Origin: Lucinisca nassula
Taxonomy: Eukaryota; Mollusca; Bivalvia; Lucinida; Lucinidae
Direction: 5' to 3'
NCBI GenBank assembly: GCA_963580285.1
Contig: OY757023.1
Span: 130,976,027-131,040,026, forward strand
Length of the DNA stretch: 64,000 nt
Made by a program: the position numbers and the translations under genes. Below the pieces are notes generated by a model that searched no databases, had not been told where the DNA came from, and was given only the letters and a program-made list of their open reading frames with translations. This document shows, one piece after another, positions 61,298 through 64,000 of this stretch (the stretch's first letter is position 1; each line of letters starts with the position of its first letter).

Positions 61298-63695
61298 GTG
61301 TATTGCGATTGAGCTGAAATTTTGCATGCTGCTAGTAGACCTCAGTGCCTAGTGGCTTGCAAAATTTTGTGCCGCTACGAAGCGTATCTTGTGAGTTATA
61401 AGCCTTCAAACTTCGAGGAAATGAAAGTTTGTGCCTATTTTGCGGGAATACGAAATAAGATACAGAAATGCAGCATGTATCCTTCAACAGGCATTTATGT
61501 GCCCTACCATCGTGCAAAATCCCGGTAACACTGGGGCACGAGAAAGTGCCGAAATAAAGGACTCTTTTTTACATTGAGGGCTATGGGAAAAATGAAGAAA
61601 ACGCCGCTACTCAGCCTAGAGGGCGAATACAATAGCAAGTTTTACCGTTAGTCCGTCCCAATAAAGTACGCCCTCGGGCCAAATTACAGATCGCTGCGTT
61701 CAATAGAGGCCAAGAAAATTGACTTAGAAATTTTGGTGGTCGGCGTGTTGTGGGTACGAGAATCTCATTTTGGTCACTTTCACGTAGAAGCATGAAAATG
61801 GTGCCAAAACGTGCCCATGCGTGTCCAACCAACTCATGAATATTGGAAAATTGTTTCTCTCAAATAGTTTTGGAGATATAAGGGTCCAAAGTTGAAGGAA
61901 ATTGACCTTTCAAGGGCCATAACTCGAAACTCAATGAAGGCAGACAACTCCCATTTTACCCCATGGCACTTGGGTTAAGGGCGCATCATTTGGCACCAAT
62001 TATAGGCCGATATCATGAAGTCACCTTTGCACCATTTAGGCACTATCATCCTATTGGTGTCCCGCGAAAACTTGAGGCCCTTATAACTCGCTTTTGTGTA
62101 TTGCGATTGAGCTGAAATTTTGCATGCTGCTAGTAGACCTCAGTGCCTAGTGGCTTGCAAAATTTTGTGCCGCTACGAAGCGTATCTTGTGAGTTATAAG
62201 CCTTCAAACTTCGAGGAAATTAAAGTTTGTGCCTATTTTGCGGGAATACGAAATAAGATGCAGAAATGCAGCATGTATCCTTCAACAGGCATTTATGTGC
62301 CCTACCATCGTGCAAAATCCCGGTAACACTGGGGCACGAGAAAGTGCCGAAATAAAGGACTCTTTTTTACATTGAGGGCTATGGGAAAAATGAAGAAAAC
62401 GCCGCTACTCAGCCTAGAGGGCGAATACAATAGCAAGTTTTACACCGTTAGTCCGTCCCAATAAAGTACGCCCTCGGGCCAAATTACAGATCGCTGCGTA
62501 CAATAGAGGCCAAGAAAATTGACTTAGAAATTTTGGTGGTCGGCGTGTTGTGGGTACGAGAATCTCATTTTGGTCACTTTCACGTAGAAGCATGAAAATG
62601 GTGCCAAAACGTGCCCATGCGTGTCCAACCAACTCATGAATATTGGAAAATTGTTTCTCTCAAATAGTTTTGGAGATATAAGGGTCCAAAGTTGAAGGAA
62701 ATTGACCTTTCAAGGGCCATAACTCGAAACTCAATGAAGGCAGACAACTCCCATTTTATCCCATGGCACTTGGGTTAAGGGCGCATCATTTGGCACCAAT
62801 TATAGGCCGATATCATGAAGTCACCTTTGCACCATTTAGGCACTATCATCCTATTGGTGTCCCGCCAAAACTTGAGGCCCTTATAACTCGCTTTTGTGTA
62901 TTGCGATTGAGCTGAAATTTTGCATGCTGCTAGTAGACCTCAGTGCCTAGTGGCTTGCAAAATTTTGTGCCGCTACGAAGCGTATCTTGTGAGTTATAAG
63001 CCTTCAAACTTCGAGGAAATTAAATTTTGTGCCTATTTTGCGGGAATACGAAATAAGATACAGAAATGCAGCATGTATCCTTCAACAGGCATTTATGTGC
63101 CCTACCATCGTGCAAAATCCCGGTAACACTGGGGCACGAGAAAGTGCCGAAATAAAGGACTCTTTTTTACATTGAGGGCTATGGGAAAAATGAAGAAAAC
63201 GCCGCTACTCAGCCTAGAGGGCGAATACAATAGCAAGTTTTACACAGTTAGTCCGTCCCAATAAAGTACGCCCTCGGGCCAAATTACAGATCGCTGCGTA
63301 CAATAGAGGCCAAGAAAATTGACTTAGAAATTTTGGTGGTCGGCGTGTTGTGGGTACGAGAATCTCATTTTGGTCACTTTCACGTAGAAGCATGAAAATG
63401 GTGCCAAAACGTGCCCATGCGTGTCCAACCAACTCATGAATATTGGAAAATTGTTTCTCTCAAATAGTTTTGGAGATATAAGGGTCCAAAGTTGAAGGAA
63501 ATTGACCTTTCAAGGGCCATAACTCGAAACTCAATGAAGGCAGACAACTCCCATTTTATCCCATGGCACTTGGGTTAAGGGCGCATCATTTGGCACCAAT
63601 TATAGGCCGATATCATGAAGTCACCTTTGCACCATTTAGGCACTATCATCCTATTGGTGTCCCGCCAAAACTTGAGGCCCTTATAACTCGCTTTT
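61298..63695 (+). repeat. Right-hand three-unit duplication, copy 2 (2398 bp)
   Basis: It repeats the marker chain of copy 1: G61423, TTTTACCGTTAG near 61644, G62066, G62260, T62759, T63025, A63246 and T63559. Private to this copy is CTGCGTTCAATAG near 61700. The last unit in the window returns to GGAAATTAAAG after 63800, so the duplication ends between 63559 and there. Boundaries are approximate. Confidence 0.88.
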
Positions 63696-64000
63696 GTGTA
63701 TTGCGATTGAGCTGAAATTTTGCATGCTGCTAGTAGACCTCAGTGCCTAGTGGCTTGCAAAATTTTGTGCCGCTACGAAGCGTATCTTGTGAGTTATAAG
63801 CCTTCAAACTTCGAGGAAATTAAAGTTTGTGCCTATTTTGCGGGAATACGAAATAAGATACAGAAATGCATCATGTATCCTTCAACAGGCATTTATGTGC
63901 CCTACCATCGTGCAAAATCCCGGTAACACTGGGGCACGAGAAAGTGCCGAAATAAAGGACTCTTTTTTACATTGAGGGCTATGGGAAAAATGAAGAAAAC
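63438..64000 (+). repeat. Unit 80, partial at the window edge
   Basis: These are the first 563 bases of another monomer, cut by the window end. It shares TTTTATCCCATGG (63559) with units 76, 77 and 79 and has its own AATGCATCATG near 63869. The array evidently continues to the right. Confidence 0.95.

Larger units (their letters stand above)
1..64000. repeat. Satellite DNA array, 800-bp monomer, 80 units
   Basis: The same 800-bp sequence repeats head to tail across the whole window without a change of orientation. Landmarks such as GAATATTGG recur at 1, 801, 1601, 2401 and so on to 63438. The count is 79 complete units plus 563 bp of an 80th. Only small length changes break the 800-bp register: +1 in unit 7, -1 in units 9, 11, 14, 23, 27, 29, 33, 37 net and 44, +1 in unit 36 or 37 near 28810, -20 in unit 26, -2 in units 74 and 77, and a 268-bp insertion in unit 56. 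By eye, units differ by roughly a handful of substitutions each. This homogeneity with shared rare variants is the known signature of concerted evolution by unequal exchange and conversion. No gene, rRNA or intact tRNA is present. Genomic position (centromeric, pericentromeric, subtelomeric) cannot be told from sequence alone. Confidence 0.98.

Noticed and set aside
1..64000. CRISPR array
   Set aside because: The repeat is 800 bp with no short repeat and unique spacer pattern and there are no cas genes.
1..64000. Ribosomal DNA or its spacer repeats
   Set aside because: No rRNA gene sequence is recognisable and the unit is uniform over 64 kb.
1..64000. Pure assembly artefact from repeating one read
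   Set aside because: Units have many distinct, locally structured variants, higher-order blocks and a single SINE, which simple read stacking would not give. The exact number of units and the near-identical 2399-bp copies could still be assembly-sensitive.

Overview
The whole window lies inside one long head-to-tail satellite DNA array from a eukaryote. The repeat unit is 800 bp. Taking position 1 (the start of GAATATTGG) as the unit start, there are 79 complete units and a 563-bp partial 80th (63438-64000), all in the same orientation. Both array ends lie outside the window. Units differ from each other by only a few substitutions or small indels. I see no protein-coding gene. The short open frames that recur every 800 bp follow from repeat periodicity: they rely on TTG starts and are broken in several units.

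The only foreign DNA is one tRNA-derived SINE at about 44194-44448. It has Pol III A and B boxes, a non-tRNA body, a run of about 35 A and a perfect 13-bp target-site duplication. It sits in unit 56.

Layout by variant type: units 1-10 (1-8000) are a mixed early group. A 3-unit block of 2399 bp is duplicated in tandem (about 7982-12779). Units 17-22 (12799-17598) are close to consensus. A 6-unit block (17599-22376) recurs as a 7-unit block (22377-27974). Units 36-48 (27975-38373) are the most homogeneous stretch. Units 49-51 (38374-40773) carry variants otherwise seen in units 1-9. Units 53-63 (41574-50641) form mostly alternating B and A units, a dimeric higher-order repeat that contains the SINE. 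Units 64-73 (50642-58641) are mixed. A 3-unit block of 2398 bp is duplicated in tandem at the right end (about 58.9-63.7 kb).

Inside each unit there is a hidden fine structure: four diverged copies of a GAGTTATAAGG-like motif in two inverted pairs, a diverged palindrome of about 150 bp centred near unit position 303 with a 21-bp stem-loop at its heart, a short diverged direct repeat at 153-212 where small indels cluster, and a 3' stem-loop at 731-772. The unit therefore looks assembled from smaller, older repeats.

Organism: a poly(A)-tailed tRNA SINE and a giant satellite point to an animal. The repeated GGGCCATAACTC-type motif and the CTCCGGGTACTCCGG SINE body remind me of mollusc (especially bivalve) repeats. 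That is recollection, not a search result, and is held at low confidence. Such an array is likely heterochromatic (pericentromeric, centromeric or subtelomeric), but nothing in the sequence says which.
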